Shown in pieces: positions 1 to 8,621 of a stretch of DNA of 59,263 bases; the stretch's first letter is position 1, and each line of letters starts with the position of its first letter. The DNA is from Nocardia vaccinii NBRC 15922 (lineage in GTDB: Bacteria; Actinomycetota; Actinomycetes; Mycobacteriales; Mycobacteriaceae). Under the pieces are notes generated by a model. That model ran no database searches. It saw only the letters and a list, made by a program, of their open reading frames with translations, and was not told the origin of the DNA. The DNA lies in the NCBI RefSeq assembly GCF_001613305.1, contig NZ_BDCC01000078.1:1-59263 (forward strand), given 5' to 3'. The position numbers and the translations under genes are program-made.

Positions 1-306
1 GCGCTGAGACCTCTTGTCGCTGCGATGGTTGCTCTGCTGCATCGGGCGATTCCCAGCACTTTCGGCGCCCGCTCTTTTCCAGTAGGGCCCCGGGATCCAT
101 TGCTGGGCAATGCCTCTCCCCGTCCGGTTTCGTCCGTTTTCTGCGCGGTCGAAATTCGCCAGTGCATCGCGTTCGGTGATCGCCACTTACGTGGGTCCGT
201 CTTCGGCGACGATGACAAGTCGAACTCGGGCGCTGCTTCGATGTGGGACTGCTGCGCGAATCGCCACCAGCAGACCGACCGCAGCGGGTGGGCAGCCGCA
301 TTCCGC
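1..306. other. left edge, no gene recognised
   Basis: No convincing coding frame was found here. The only forward open frame crosses into the opposite-strand gene that ends at 307, and its product is arginine- and cysteine-rich without any recognisable motif, as expected of chance frames in high-GC DNA. No tRNA, terminator hairpin or clear promoter was noticed. Confidence 0.4.
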
Positions 307-3300
307 TCACGTCATGCGCTCATACACCCCCTCGTCGGCGAAGTCCTCGAAATCCATATTGGCCAGGTCCAGGTTCGTGCTGATCTCGATCGCTGCGTCG
401 GGTAGCAGCCGGAACTGGGTGACGAACTCCTCCTCGTCCTCCTCGAAGGGGAGGCCGTTCCATTCGGTCGTCACGGCCAGCAGCGGGTTTCCGGGCCGGT
501 GCATGGTGACGTCGTCGGCGATGAATATCGCCCCCGGTGTCTGTGGCTGGGGCAGTGCCGCGCAGACCTCGCGCAGCACCTGTTCGGTAGGAGCTCCCGC
601 CAATCGGGGATCGGTGATCGTGTGCGGATCCACCGGATCGTTGTCCAGCCACGGCGAGCGGATCTCCTCGAGTACCCGGCGCCACGCGTCGTCGTCGGTG
701 AAGTCGGTGCGGACCACCAGCGGGGTCATACTCTCCCATCCATCGATCGCCAGGAGCGGCCCCGTATCGGGGGCGGGCTCATCGGGTTGGGGCGCCAGCA
801 CGCCGCCCAGTAGTTCGCCGCCCAGTTCGGCTGCGCCGGGCACGATTTCGGCCGTGCGGAACAGCAGCGTGTGCAGGTGCTGGTCGTGCATGATTTCCGC
901 CAGCGCCGCGGCGACCTCCGGCACCTTGCCGCCCTTGCGTCGATGCGGGAACTCTCGGAATTCGCTCACGAGTTCGCCGCTGTGATGGACGCTGAAGGCC
1001 GCGAAGCCGCACTCTTCGTCCGGTTGACGCACGGTCGCCACCCAGGGCACAGAGGTCGCCACGGGCAGATCCGGATCGTCGCTCATCAGTAGAACGTGCG
1101 TGCCAACCGCCAGTGCCGCGACGATGGTCCCGCCGTCCGGATGCGTTGCGTCCCTGTGTCGTTGGAGCTCGGTCCAGGTCCCTGCCACCGGTGTGACACC
1201 GAACTGCCCGAGCAACTCGCGTGGGGTGGTGTGCCGGGCCACCGCCACGCTGTGACCGCGGCCGATCAGCGTGGTGAACCAGGCGGCGAGGGCGGCGTCC
1301 GGCGCCGGCTCGGCGGTACGGACCGGGCCGGGTCGCTGCGCGCGGGGGCACGACGCCCACACGACCTCGCCCGCCTGGTCGCGCAGTTCGGCCGCGCCGC
1401 GCTCGACGACGAGCTCCACGCCGGGGCCGGAAATCTGTTGCAGCACAGCGCCACTGAGGTCGCGCAGGCGCAAGAAACCGTCCTCGTCGAGGATCAGCAC
1501 GTTCTCGGTGTCGGGGAACGCATCCCAGTGTGAGGTGCGGCCCTGCACGATGATCCGCACCACGCGACCGTCGTGGAACAGTACGGTCGACCCGTCGGCA
1601 CTGGTCAGCGACTGCCCGTACAGACTTTCGCCGCGGCGCAGGATCGATCCCCGGGGCGCCGGGCGGGATGCGTCGCCCGCGGGCACGTCGGGGATTCCCG
1701 AACTCCACATCACCTCGCCGTGCGTATCGGTCAGGGCGAGCTCACCGCTGTCGCGCAATTCCAGCCGCCGCACACCCAGCCACGCCGTGCCGGTGCTCCA
1801 GACGTGATTGCCGCGGTGGTCCCAGGCCACCAGATCGCCGTCCGGCCCGAGACACAGCAGACTCGAGGACGGCGAATCGCTGATCCACACCCGGTTGCGA
1901 GTGAGGTTGTCCCGCACCGCGAACGTCGGTTCGTACGGCGAGTGCAGTGCCGTGAATCGCCCCGACGGCGAGGTCAGGGACTGCATCGACAGGCTGCCGC
2001 CCAGCGGCAGCCACGACCCTCCCGGCTGCGGTCGTGACGCCTCGTCCGGTGAGGTCTCTCGTGCCGCATCCGCCTGAATGGGGTTCGGCAGCGGGGCTTC
2101 TGGTGACATAGGCCGGAGCTCGCCGGGCCGCATCGGCGCGTGCTGCTGCGGCAACCGCTGGGAGAGGGGCTGCGTCGAGGGCGATCGGAAGGGAGTTGCC
2201 GTGCGGGCGAGCGTTCCTGCCGCCGCATCGCTTGCCGACGGCGCGGCCGCGTTACCAGGATCTCGCACGGCCCTATCTTTGGATGGCGCTCCTGCTGCGA
2301 TGCCCCCGGATGGCGCTCCTGCTGCGATGCCCGAAGATGGTGCTGCCCGGGTGCTGGATTGCGGTGCTGCCGTGTCGCCGGGCGGCGGTGTAGCAGGTCT
2401 CGCCGGGACGACAACGGTGCCCCGATACGCGACGGGCATGAGCCCGGCGGGGCGGCGAAAGCCGCTGAAACCGTCGTCGACCAGGAATTGCACGGTCTGC
2501 AACTGCAGGTGCGGCGATCCGTGGTTGCCGGTGATGTCCAGGCGATAGTGCGTGAAGTCACCGGGCTCCGCGATCCGGTAGCTGCGGGACCGGTGGCGCC
2601 CGGGAAACGACTGACCGGAACGGATATCGATTGTGCGCCAGCGCTTTCCGTCCGCCGAACCGCGCAGCGTCCACGCCGCCGGATCGCGGTCGGGTGCGTC
2701 GTCGGCGGAGGTGAGAACGTACTGATCGACCGCGATCGGCTCGGCCAGCTGGAACTCGAGCCGGGCCCGGCTCCGCTCGGCGAACCATTTGTCGGTCGAT
2801 GGGTGCAGCAGATTCGCGGCCACCTCGCCGGCCTCGCGATATTCGGCGCTGGCCCGGACGCCGGATACGAGGTGGCCGACATCCCGCGACAGCAGCACGA
2901 TCGAACAGGTATCGCCCGACGCGCTGGACCACTCCACCGATTCCGGTCCGGATTCGCCACCGTCGTGGATCGAGATCCGCAACCGACCGGCCGAGCTCCC
3001 GACGTCGAGAGCCGTTGTCCCGGTATCGAACTCGAACTCACGTCCACCGGGCGGGACCGGTGCGTTTCGGTCGTCGAGTTCGCCCCGCAACTCCTGCGCC
3101 TCGCCGGCGCCGTCCCGCCGATGCCCGTAGCAACTCGCCAGATCGGGCGCGAAGCCCAGCGCGGACCGGGCTCCGTCCCGGCTGCCCCAGGACAGCTGCG
3201 CGAGCGTCACGCGATCGCCGTCGCTCACCCGCACCGACAACCGTGCCGCGGGTATCCACTCCGTAGCGCCCCAGGCGCGCCGCCACATCCGAAACGCGAA

Positions 3301-3330
3301 CGCACCCACCTCGTCCGACACCGTCCCCAC
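307..3330 (-). CDS. large cytoplasmic discoidin/B-lectin-like protein with C-terminal DUF6924-like domain
   Basis: A 1007-residue multidomain protein of unknown function. Residues about 165-287 resemble an F5/8 type C (discoidin) fold. Residues 300-440 are a low-complexity Pro/Ala/Ser linker. Residues about 444-545 and 562-660 look like two degenerate bulb-type lectin repeats (for example 'VWSTGTAWLG', 'GDLVAWDHRGNHVW'). Residues about 676-830 are DUF6461-like. The last 150 residues resemble DUF6924 ('ISTNLDLANMDFEDFAD'). The start is GTG with an AGGAGG four bases upstream. No signal peptide or membrane segment is visible, so it is probably cytoplasmic although discoidin and lectin modules are usually extracellular. 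It is divergent from the DinB gene. Domain names come from motif reading and are tentative. Confidence 0.8.
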   Translation of the reverse strand: MGTVSDEVGAFAFRMWRRAWGATEWIPAARLSVRVSDGDRVTLAQLSWGSRDGARSALGFAPDLASCYGHRRDGAGEAQELRGELDDRNAPVPPGGREFEFDTGTTALDVGSSAGRLRISIHDGGESGPESVEWSSASGDTCSIVLLSRDVGHLVSGVRASAEYREAGEVAANLLHPSTDKWFAERSRARLEFQLAEPIAVDQYVLTSADDAPDRDPAAWTLRGSADGKRWRTIDIRSGQSFPGRHRSRSYRIAEPGDFTHYRLDITGNHGSPHLQLQTVQFLVDDGFSGFRRPAGLMPVAYRGTVVVPARPATPPPGDTAAPQSSTRAAPSSGIAAGAPSGGIAAGAPSKDRAVRDPGNAAAPSASDAAAGTLARTATPFRSPSTQPLSQRLPQQHAPMRPGELRPMSPEAPLPNPIQADAARETSPDEASRPQPGGSWLPLGGSLSMQSLTSPSGRFTALHSPYEPTFAVRDNLTRNRVWISDSPSSSLLCLGPDGDLVAWDHRGNHVWSTGTAWLGVRRLELRDSGELALTDTHGEVMWSSGIPDVPAGDASRPAPRGSILRRGESLYGQSLTSADGSTVLFHDGRVVRIIVQGRTSHWDAFPDTENVLILDEDGFLRLRDLSGAVLQQISGPGVELVVERGAAELRDQAGEVVWASCPRAQRPGPVRTAEPAPDAALAAWFTTLIGRGHSVAVARHTTPRELLGQFGVTPVAGTWTELQRHRDATHPDGGTIVAALAVGTHVLLMSDDPDLPVATSVPWVATVRQPDEECGFAAFSVHHSGELVSEFREFPHRRKGGKVPEVAAALAEIMHDQHLHTLLFRTAEIVPGAAELGGELLGGVLAPQPDEPAPDTGPLLAIDGWESMTPLVVRTDFTDDDAWRRVLEEIRSPWLDNDPVDPHTITDPRLAGAPTEQVLREVCAALPQPQTPGAIFIADDVTMHRPGNPLLAVTTEWNGLPFEEDEEEFVTQFRLLPDAAIEISTNLDLANMDFEDFADEGVYERMT
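2281..2334. repeat. two tandem 27-bp units inside the linker of the lectin-like gene
   Basis: The unit beginning GGATGGCGCTCCTGCTGCG occurs at 2281 and again at 2308, so the period is 27 bp. On the coding (minus) strand it gives two copies of a nine-residue unit, GGIAAGAPS, in the disordered linker. A third partial, diverged unit follows. This is probably replication slippage in a flexible linker. Confidence 0.8.
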
Positions 3331-3645
3331 CGATCCTCCTCATCACATCCGGACACCGGAACGGATGTCCGGTGGCACCTCGTCGCACGCGTAACGCGGC
3401 GAAAGTCATTGTTGCAAGCTCGATTTCGGAATCACGCGCCGAAACTCGCGCGGCCGAACATCCGAGTGCGGGACCGAGCATAGGCCCGGGCGCCGACACA
3501 TTCGTGCCGAGCGGCATCGCCCCCGGTCAGCGCCCTGCTCCGGATTCGGGTCTGCGATGATGTGCACGCGGACGACGATCCGTTCGGCCGGGCCGAATGC
3601 GGCTGCGCCCCCGCCGATCCGCGACATCGAGAGAATCGAGCTGAC
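3331..3645. promoter_or_regulatory. divergent intergenic region
   Basis: About 315 bases separate the lectin-like gene (minus) from the DinB-family gene (plus). It must hold both promoters. I see no clear -35/-10 pair, palindrome or DosR-like box. A longer reading of the DinB gene could start at 3562, but its extra residues are unlike the family. Confidence 0.35.
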
Positions 3646-4137
3646 ATGACATGGTCGAGACCGCTGCTCACCACCGGCGGCGAGCGCCGACTGTTGGAGG
3701 GGATGCTCGATCGCAACCGAGCGCAACTGGTCGGCACGCTGCGTGGTCTGTCCGAGGCGGATGCCCGGCGGCGGCTGGTCGCGTCGATGACCACGCCGAT
3801 CGGATTGGTCAAACACGCGGCCGTGGCCGAGCGGATCTGGTTTCAGCACATTCTGGCGGGGGTGCCCAAGGATGCCTGTGACGGCGGCACGACCTCGGGG
3901 GACGCGAGCTTCGTCGTCGGCGATGCGGAGACCGTCGCCGATGTGATCGCGGAGTTCGAGCGTGTCAACGAACGCTCGCGTGCGATCGCCGGCGGCTTCG
4001 ACCTCGACGAGATCCGGACGCATCCCGGCCTCGGCGAGGTCAGCCTGCGGTTCATCTACCTGTTCCTGATCGAGGACTTCGCCCGGCACTGCGGCCACGG
4101 CGACATCCTCCGCGAGCAGATCGAGCACCCGCGGTAG
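3646..4137 (+). CDS. DinB-fold (DUF664-type) protein
   Basis: A 163-residue four-helix DinB superfamily protein. Members often bind a metal through three His and are linked to thiol-dependent reactions (mycothiol or bacillithiol transferases). The N-terminus MTWSRPLLTTGGER and the phrase 'TPIGLVKHAAVAERIWFQ' are typical of the actinobacterial DUF664 branch; the His of 'KHAAVAE' and those near the C-terminal 'FARHCGHGD' are candidate ligands. The start at 3646 was chosen over 3562 because it gives the family N-terminus. The gene is monocistronic and converges on the DUF885 gene. The substrate is unknown. Confidence 0.8.
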   Translation: MTWSRPLLTTGGERRLLEGMLDRNRAQLVGTLRGLSEADARRRLVASMTTPIGLVKHAAVAERIWFQHILAGVPKDACDGGTTSGDASFVVGDAETVADVIAEFERVNERSRAIAGGFDLDEIRTHPGLGEVSLRFIYLFLIEDFARHCGHGDILREQIEHPR

Positions 4138-4165
4138 TCGCCGGCCCGCCGAACGCGAATCGCAC

Positions 4166-5857
4166 TCAGAGCCGGGAGAGTTCGTCCACCAGATCGTCCA
4201 GGCCCAGGGAGCCCTGGGAGAGGGCGGCCATATGCCAGGCCTTGAGGTCGAAGGCGTCGCCGTGGCGCGCCCGGGCGTTGTCGCGGCCCAGGAGCCAGGC
4301 GCGTTCGCCGAGTTTGTAGCCGATCGCCTGGCCCGGCATGGTGAGGTAGCGGGTCAGTTCGCTTTCCACGAAATCGGCTGGGCGGCTGCTGTGTGCGCCG
4401 AAGAACTCCTGGGCGAGTTCGGGTGTCCAGCGGTCGCCGGGGTGGAACGGGGAGTCCGCGGGAATCCGCAGTTCCAGATGCATGCCGATGTCCACGATGA
4501 CCCGCGCGGCGCGCATCATCTGGGCGTCGAGGTAGCCCAGGCGCTGTTCGGCGTCGGTGAGGTAGCCGAGTTCGTCCATGAGTCGCTCGGCGTACAGCGC
4601 CCAGCCTTCGAGGTTCGCGCTGACGCCCCCGACGGTGGCCTGGTAGCGGGAGAGGTTCTCCGCGACGTGGACCCACTGTCCGAGCTGGAGGTGATGTCCC
4701 GGAACGCCTTCGTGGTACCAGGTCGAGACGAGGTCGTAGACCGGAAAGCGGTTCTGTCCCATGGTCGGCAGCCAGGTGCGGCCCGGACGGGAGAAGTCCT
4801 CCGAGGGCTGCGTGTAGTAGGGCGCCGCGGCGCTGCCGGGCGGCGCGATGCACGACTCGACGCGACGCACCCGCTCGGCGAGGTCGAAATGCGTCCCGTC
4901 GAGGTCGTCGATGGCCTGATCCATCAAGCCTTGCAGCCAGTTCCGGACCTCGTCCACGCCCTCGATGTGCCGGCCGTGGTCGTCCAGATACGCGAGTGCG
5001 GCCCACGGCGTTTCGGCGCCGGGCAGGATCTTCTCCGCCTCGCGCTTCATCTCGTCGAGCAGGCGATGGAACTCGGACCAGCCGTACGCATACGCCTCGT
5101 CCAGGTCCAGATCCGCGCCGTTGAAGTAGCGCGCCCAGCGCGCGTAGCGTTCGCGGCCCACCGTATTCGGCGCGCCCTCGATCGCTGGTGCGTACACATC
5201 GCGGATCCAGTCGCGCAACTCGACGACGGCGGCGCTCGCGGTGCGGGCGGCGGCGTCCAGCTCCGCGCGCAGCGATTCCGGGCCCGCGGCCGCGAAGTCC
5301 TCGAACCAGCTGCGGCCCTTGCCATCCGGGTCCGTCCACTCGGTGAGCTGCTGGACGAACGTGGCGGTCGGGCGCGGCGCGGCGTACAACTCGCGCCGCA
5401 GACCGAGTGCGAGGGATTCGCGGTAGCCACCCAGGGCGGCGGGCACGGCGGTCAGCCGTTCGGCGATCGCCGCCCAGTCTTCGTCGGTCTCGGTCGGGGA
5501 CACGGTGAACACCTCGCGCACCGAATGGGCGGGCGTGGCGATATTGCCCACGTGCCGCAGGCCTTCCCCGGCCTCGTGGACGGCCAGCTCCGCGGTGAGC
5601 CGCTCCCGCAGCAGACGACCGCACCGGCGCTCGACGTCACTGTCCGCGCCGGGCTGTCGTTCGGCCTCGTCGAGCCGGGCCAGGGTCTGCCGCGCCAGCG
5701 CGGCCAGGGCCTCCTGACCCGCGGGTGACAGATCGGGCAGTCTGCTCGAACTCTCCGGTACACCAAGGTAAGTGCCGGTCACCGGATCGAGGGCGATGAG
5801 TTCGTCGACATAGGCGTCGGCGACCTGCCGGGGCAGCGGATTCATGGTGTGCGACAT
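4166..5857 (-). CDS. DUF885 family putative metal-dependent hydrolase/peptidase
   Basis: A 563-residue DUF885 protein. The family is related to M32/M2-like zincins, and the signature HEGVPGHHLQ around residue 380 contains the expected His-Glu and second His of a metal site. Some members act as carboxypeptidases or esterases; the substrate here is unknown. The start at 5857 (MSHTMNPLPRQ) has GAGGA about eight bases upstream; in-frame ATGs at 5866 and 5887 are less well spaced. There is no signal peptide, so it is cytoplasmic. It is divergent from the L-2-hydroxyglutarate oxidase gene, with about 140 bases between them. Confidence 0.85.
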   Translation of the reverse strand: MSHTMNPLPRQVADAYVDELIALDPVTGTYLGVPESSSRLPDLSPAGQEALAALARQTLARLDEAERQPGADSDVERRCGRLLRERLTAELAVHEAGEGLRHVGNIATPAHSVREVFTVSPTETDEDWAAIAERLTAVPAALGGYRESLALGLRRELYAAPRPTATFVQQLTEWTDPDGKGRSWFEDFAAAGPESLRAELDAAARTASAAVVELRDWIRDVYAPAIEGAPNTVGRERYARWARYFNGADLDLDEAYAYGWSEFHRLLDEMKREAEKILPGAETPWAALAYLDDHGRHIEGVDEVRNWLQGLMDQAIDDLDGTHFDLAERVRRVESCIAPPGSAAAPYYTQPSEDFSRPGRTWLPTMGQNRFPVYDLVSTWYHEGVPGHHLQLGQWVHVAENLSRYQATVGGVSANLEGWALYAERLMDELGYLTDAEQRLGYLDAQMMRAARVIVDIGMHLELRIPADSPFHPGDRWTPELAQEFFGAHSSRPADFVESELTRYLTMPGQAIGYKLGERAWLLGRDNARARHGDAFDLKAWHMAALSQGSLGLDDLVDELSRL

Positions 5858-5994
5858 GTGGTCCATCCTCGTACGCGCCCGCCGCACATGTCACTTCGAT
5901 CGCGTCGCCGACGCCGCCGGGCGCGAACACGTCCGGTGTGACCGGAAGATACCGTGGAGACTCCCCGCGGCGCGGGGGGAAAGGAACAGCCGTC

Positions 5995-7212
5995 ATGTCC
6001 GTGAAGACGACAGCGATCATCGGCGGGGGCATCATCGGCCTGGCCGTGGCACGCGAGATCACCCGGCGAGCCCCCGGCGTCGAGGTCACCGTTTTCGAGA
6101 AGGAGACGGCGGTGGGCGCACACCAGACCGGGCACAACAGCGGTGTCGTCCACGCGGGCCTGTATTACGAGCCGGGGAGCCTCAAGGCGGTGCTGTGCCG
6201 TCGAGGGGTGGGATTGCTCGAGGAATTCGCGCGCCGGCACGACATCCGATACGACAGGTGCGGGAAGCTGGTCGTCGCGCAGAAGGCCGAGGAGCAGGCG
6301 CGGCTGCACGGCATCCACGAACGCGCGGTGGCCAACGGCGTTCCGGGCGTCCGGATGATCTCGGCGGCGGAAATCCCCGACATCGAACCGAACGCGCGCG
6401 GCCTGGCGGCCCTGCACTCGCCCGAGACGGCCATCGTGGACTATCCGGCGGTGGCTCGGGCCCTTGCCGCCGAGATCGAAGCCTCCGGCGGCAGCGTCCG
6501 GCTCGGTCGCCGAGTGCGCCGGATACAGGAGCGCCCGGGCGAGGTTCTGCTGCACAGCGACGGTTCGGCCGAGTCGTTCGATCTCGTGATCGCTTGTGCC
6601 GGACTGCAATCCGACCGATTGGCGGTGTCCTCGGGCGAGCCCGCCTATCCCCGGATCGTGCCGTTCTACGGCGACTATTTCGTGCTCGACGCCGCGAAGA
6701 CGGATCTGGTGAAGGGGCTGATCTACCCGGTTCCCGATCCGAGATACCCGTTCCTGGGCGTGCATCTCACCCGTACCGTGGACGGCACCGTCGTACTCGG
6801 CCCCAACGCGTTCCTGTCCCTCGGCCGCGAGACCTACCGCCGCGGGCGCATTTCCGTCGCGGACACGTTGAGCGCCATCGGATTTCCGGGATTCTGGCGG
6901 TTCGCGGCGAACAATGTCCCGGCCGCGATACGCGAGACGCGCACGGCCTTCAGCACCCGCTCCTTCGTGGCACAGGCGCGCGTCTACGTCCCCGCGATCA
7001 CCGCCTCGGATGTGCACCGCGGCCCGCGCGGGATCCGAGCCCAGGCCATGAACCGGGACGGCAGCCTGGAAGACGATTTCGCCATCAGCGGCACCGCCCG
7101 GACCGTGCACGTGCGCAACGCCCCCTCGCCCGGCGCGACGTCCGCACTCGCCATCGCCGAACACATCGTGCGTGAGGCCCTCGGCCGCCTCGACGTGCCG
7201 ACATCGCGGTAG
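5995..7212 (+). CDS. lhgO: L-2-hydroxyglutarate oxidase/dehydrogenase
   Basis: A 405-residue FAD-dependent oxidoreductase of the DAO fold. It oxidises L-2-hydroxyglutarate to 2-oxoglutarate, a metabolite-repair and lysine-catabolism step, normally passing electrons to the quinone pool. The dinucleotide-binding motif is at the N-terminus (AIIGGGIIGLAVAREI, residues about 6-21). The LhgO signature 'HNSGVVHAGLYYEPGS' follows at about residue 45, and 'HVRNAPSPGATSALAIAEHI' closes the FAD domain. The start at 5995 has AAAGGA upstream; an in-frame ATG at 5938 lies too far out. The length fits the family. Confidence 0.9.
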   Translation: MSVKTTAIIGGGIIGLAVAREITRRAPGVEVTVFEKETAVGAHQTGHNSGVVHAGLYYEPGSLKAVLCRRGVGLLEEFARRHDIRYDRCGKLVVAQKAEEQARLHGIHERAVANGVPGVRMISAAEIPDIEPNARGLAALHSPETAIVDYPAVARALAAEIEASGGSVRLGRRVRRIQERPGEVLLHSDGSAESFDLVIACAGLQSDRLAVSSGEPAYPRIVPFYGDYFVLDAAKTDLVKGLIYPVPDPRYPFLGVHLTRTVDGTVVLGPNAFLSLGRETYRRGRISVADTLSAIGFPGFWRFAANNVPAAIRETRTAFSTRSFVAQARVYVPAITASDVHRGPRGIRAQAMNRDGSLEDDFAISGTARTVHVRNAPSPGATSALAIAEHIVREALGRLDVPTSR

Positions 7213-7369
7213 CTCGTCCGCCGGGGCCGGTGACCCGGCCGAGCGGGTAGCGGGCGCACGGGGACACGTAGCGGACCACGTAGTAGCCACGGTGCCGCCG
7301 AAACCGTTGCGCGGCAATCTGTCCTGGAGACGTGATCCTGCACACAGCGGGGCGATCGAAAGGATATCC

Positions 7370-7865
7370 ATGACAATCGCGACAGCGGAGCCGGACGCTC
7401 CTGCCGGCATCGATCGTGGAGGAACGTTTCGAGGAAGTGCTCGACGAGATGTCGATCATCCGCAAAGAGCTCGGATATCCGGTGATGGCGACACCGTTCT
7501 CCCAGCTCGTCGGTACCCAGGCCGTGCTGAACGTGGTGACCGGCGACCGGTACTCGGTGGTCCCGGACGAGGTCCTGCTGTACGTGAACGGCTGCTACGG
7601 CGATCCCGTCGCACCCCTGGACCAGAACGTCCTGGACAAGATCATGGCCGGGCCCAAGGCGAAGACCTACGCCGAGTGGGAGCCGCCGCAGCCGGAGCTG
7701 CCCGAACTCCGGAAGAAGTTCGGCGGCAACATCTCCGACGACGAACTGATCCTGCGCCTGCTGGTGCCCGAGCGCGATATCGACCTGATGCGCTCGACAC
7801 CGCCACGGACCGTCGACTACGGACTGACCAGTCGCGAGATGGCCAATATCCGCAAACTGATCTCC
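7370..7865 (+). pseudogene. carboxyltransferase (pyruvate carboxylase/5S-type) remnant
   Basis: A well-formed start (AAGGA then ATG at 7370) opens a frame that encodes only about 14 plausible residues (MTIATAEPDAPAG...). From 7416, in another frame, the sequence encodes the C-terminal ~150 residues of a biotin-dependent carboxyltransferase: 'ELGYPVMATPFSQLVGTQAV' and 'NVVTGDRYSVVPDEVLLYV' are hallmarks of the pyruvate carboxylase/oxaloacetate decarboxylase alpha family. A full enzyme has about 500 residues with an N-terminal TIM barrel, which is absent. Homology stops at about 7865, where thiolase-derived DNA in the opposite orientation begins. The gene is broken by a large internal loss and a frame change. 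Confidence 0.75.
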
Positions 7866-7879
7866 ATGGTCGGCGGCGC

Positions 7880-8620
7880 GGCGCGCAGGTGTGCCCGCGG
7901 ATTGTCCAGGCCGTTGGTCTTGTTCTTCACCGCGACCGCCGCCAATTGCTCGCGGGTCAGTCCGTGTACGTCCATGTACCGGACCGCCGTCAACGCGTAG
8001 AGGCCGGGAAGCGGTAGTCCGGTCGCATCGAGGCGGTCCTGTCGTCGCGGCCGATCGCCGACCCGCTGACCATGTTGCAGTGCTGCCCCACGACCGACGG
8101 TTCCGGCGCGATCGTCGTGGGCGCGGGCCGCCGAACGTCCCGCGACATCCTCGTCGAGTCGTCCGCGATGGTGTCCGGACGTCCGTGGGACCACCGCAAC
8201 GACGACGTGTGGGGATTCTCCTGCGTGCGCCGGGCCGGAGCGCAGGCGCTGGCCGAAGCGGGCCGAAGTATCGAGGAGATCAACGTCTTCGAGGTGCACG
8301 ATGCCTTCACCATCGGTGAGATCACGACTCTCGAAGCGCTCGGCGTCGCCGAGGTGGGCGGGGGCGGCGAACTGGCCGTGTCCGGGCATACCGCGCGCTC
8401 GGGACCGCAGCCGGTCAATCCGAGCGGCGGCCTGTTGTCCCGCGGTCACCCGCTCGGTGCGACGGGAACCGCTCAGTTGGCCGAGATCGTCTGGCAGCTC
8501 CGCGGCGATGCCGGGCGTCGCCAGGTGCGCCGGCACGAGGTGGGCATGGTGGAAACCATGGGCGGAGGTGCCGCTGGAATGGACGGAAATGCTTGTGTCG
8601 TAACGGTTTTGTCCACATGA
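7880..8620. pseudogene. thiolase (SCP2-type acetyl-CoA acyltransferase) remnant with an inverted internal block
   Basis: From about 8022 to 8620 on the plus strand lies the C-terminal half of an SCP2-type thiolase. It includes 'SSRPIADPLTMLQCCPTTDG', the active-site stretch 'INVFEVHDAFTIGEI' and the C-terminal 'NPSGGLLSRGHPLGATG'. An in-frame TAG lies just before this segment. Immediately to the left, about 7880-8010, the minus strand encodes the adjoining upstream piece of the same fold (GLYALTAVRYMDVHGLTREQ, then 'LAAVAVKNKTNGLDNPRAHL'). A short internal block has therefore flipped. The N-terminal ~150 residues are missing altogether, so no functional enzyme is possible. Confidence 0.75.
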
Positions 8621-8621
8621 C

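Noticed and set aside
25..405. Possible gene at the left edge
   Set aside because: No ribosome site, no motif, and it runs into the well-supported minus-strand gene ending at 307.
2281..2334. Repeat that could be a CRISPR or mobile-element trace
   Set aside because: Only two tandem 27-bp units in frame inside a coding linker, with no spacers; it is a protein repeat.
7370..8620. Reading the carboxyltransferase-thiolase stretch as one or two functional genes
   Set aside because: The frames change, an N-terminus is missing from each family, and one thiolase block is on the other strand.
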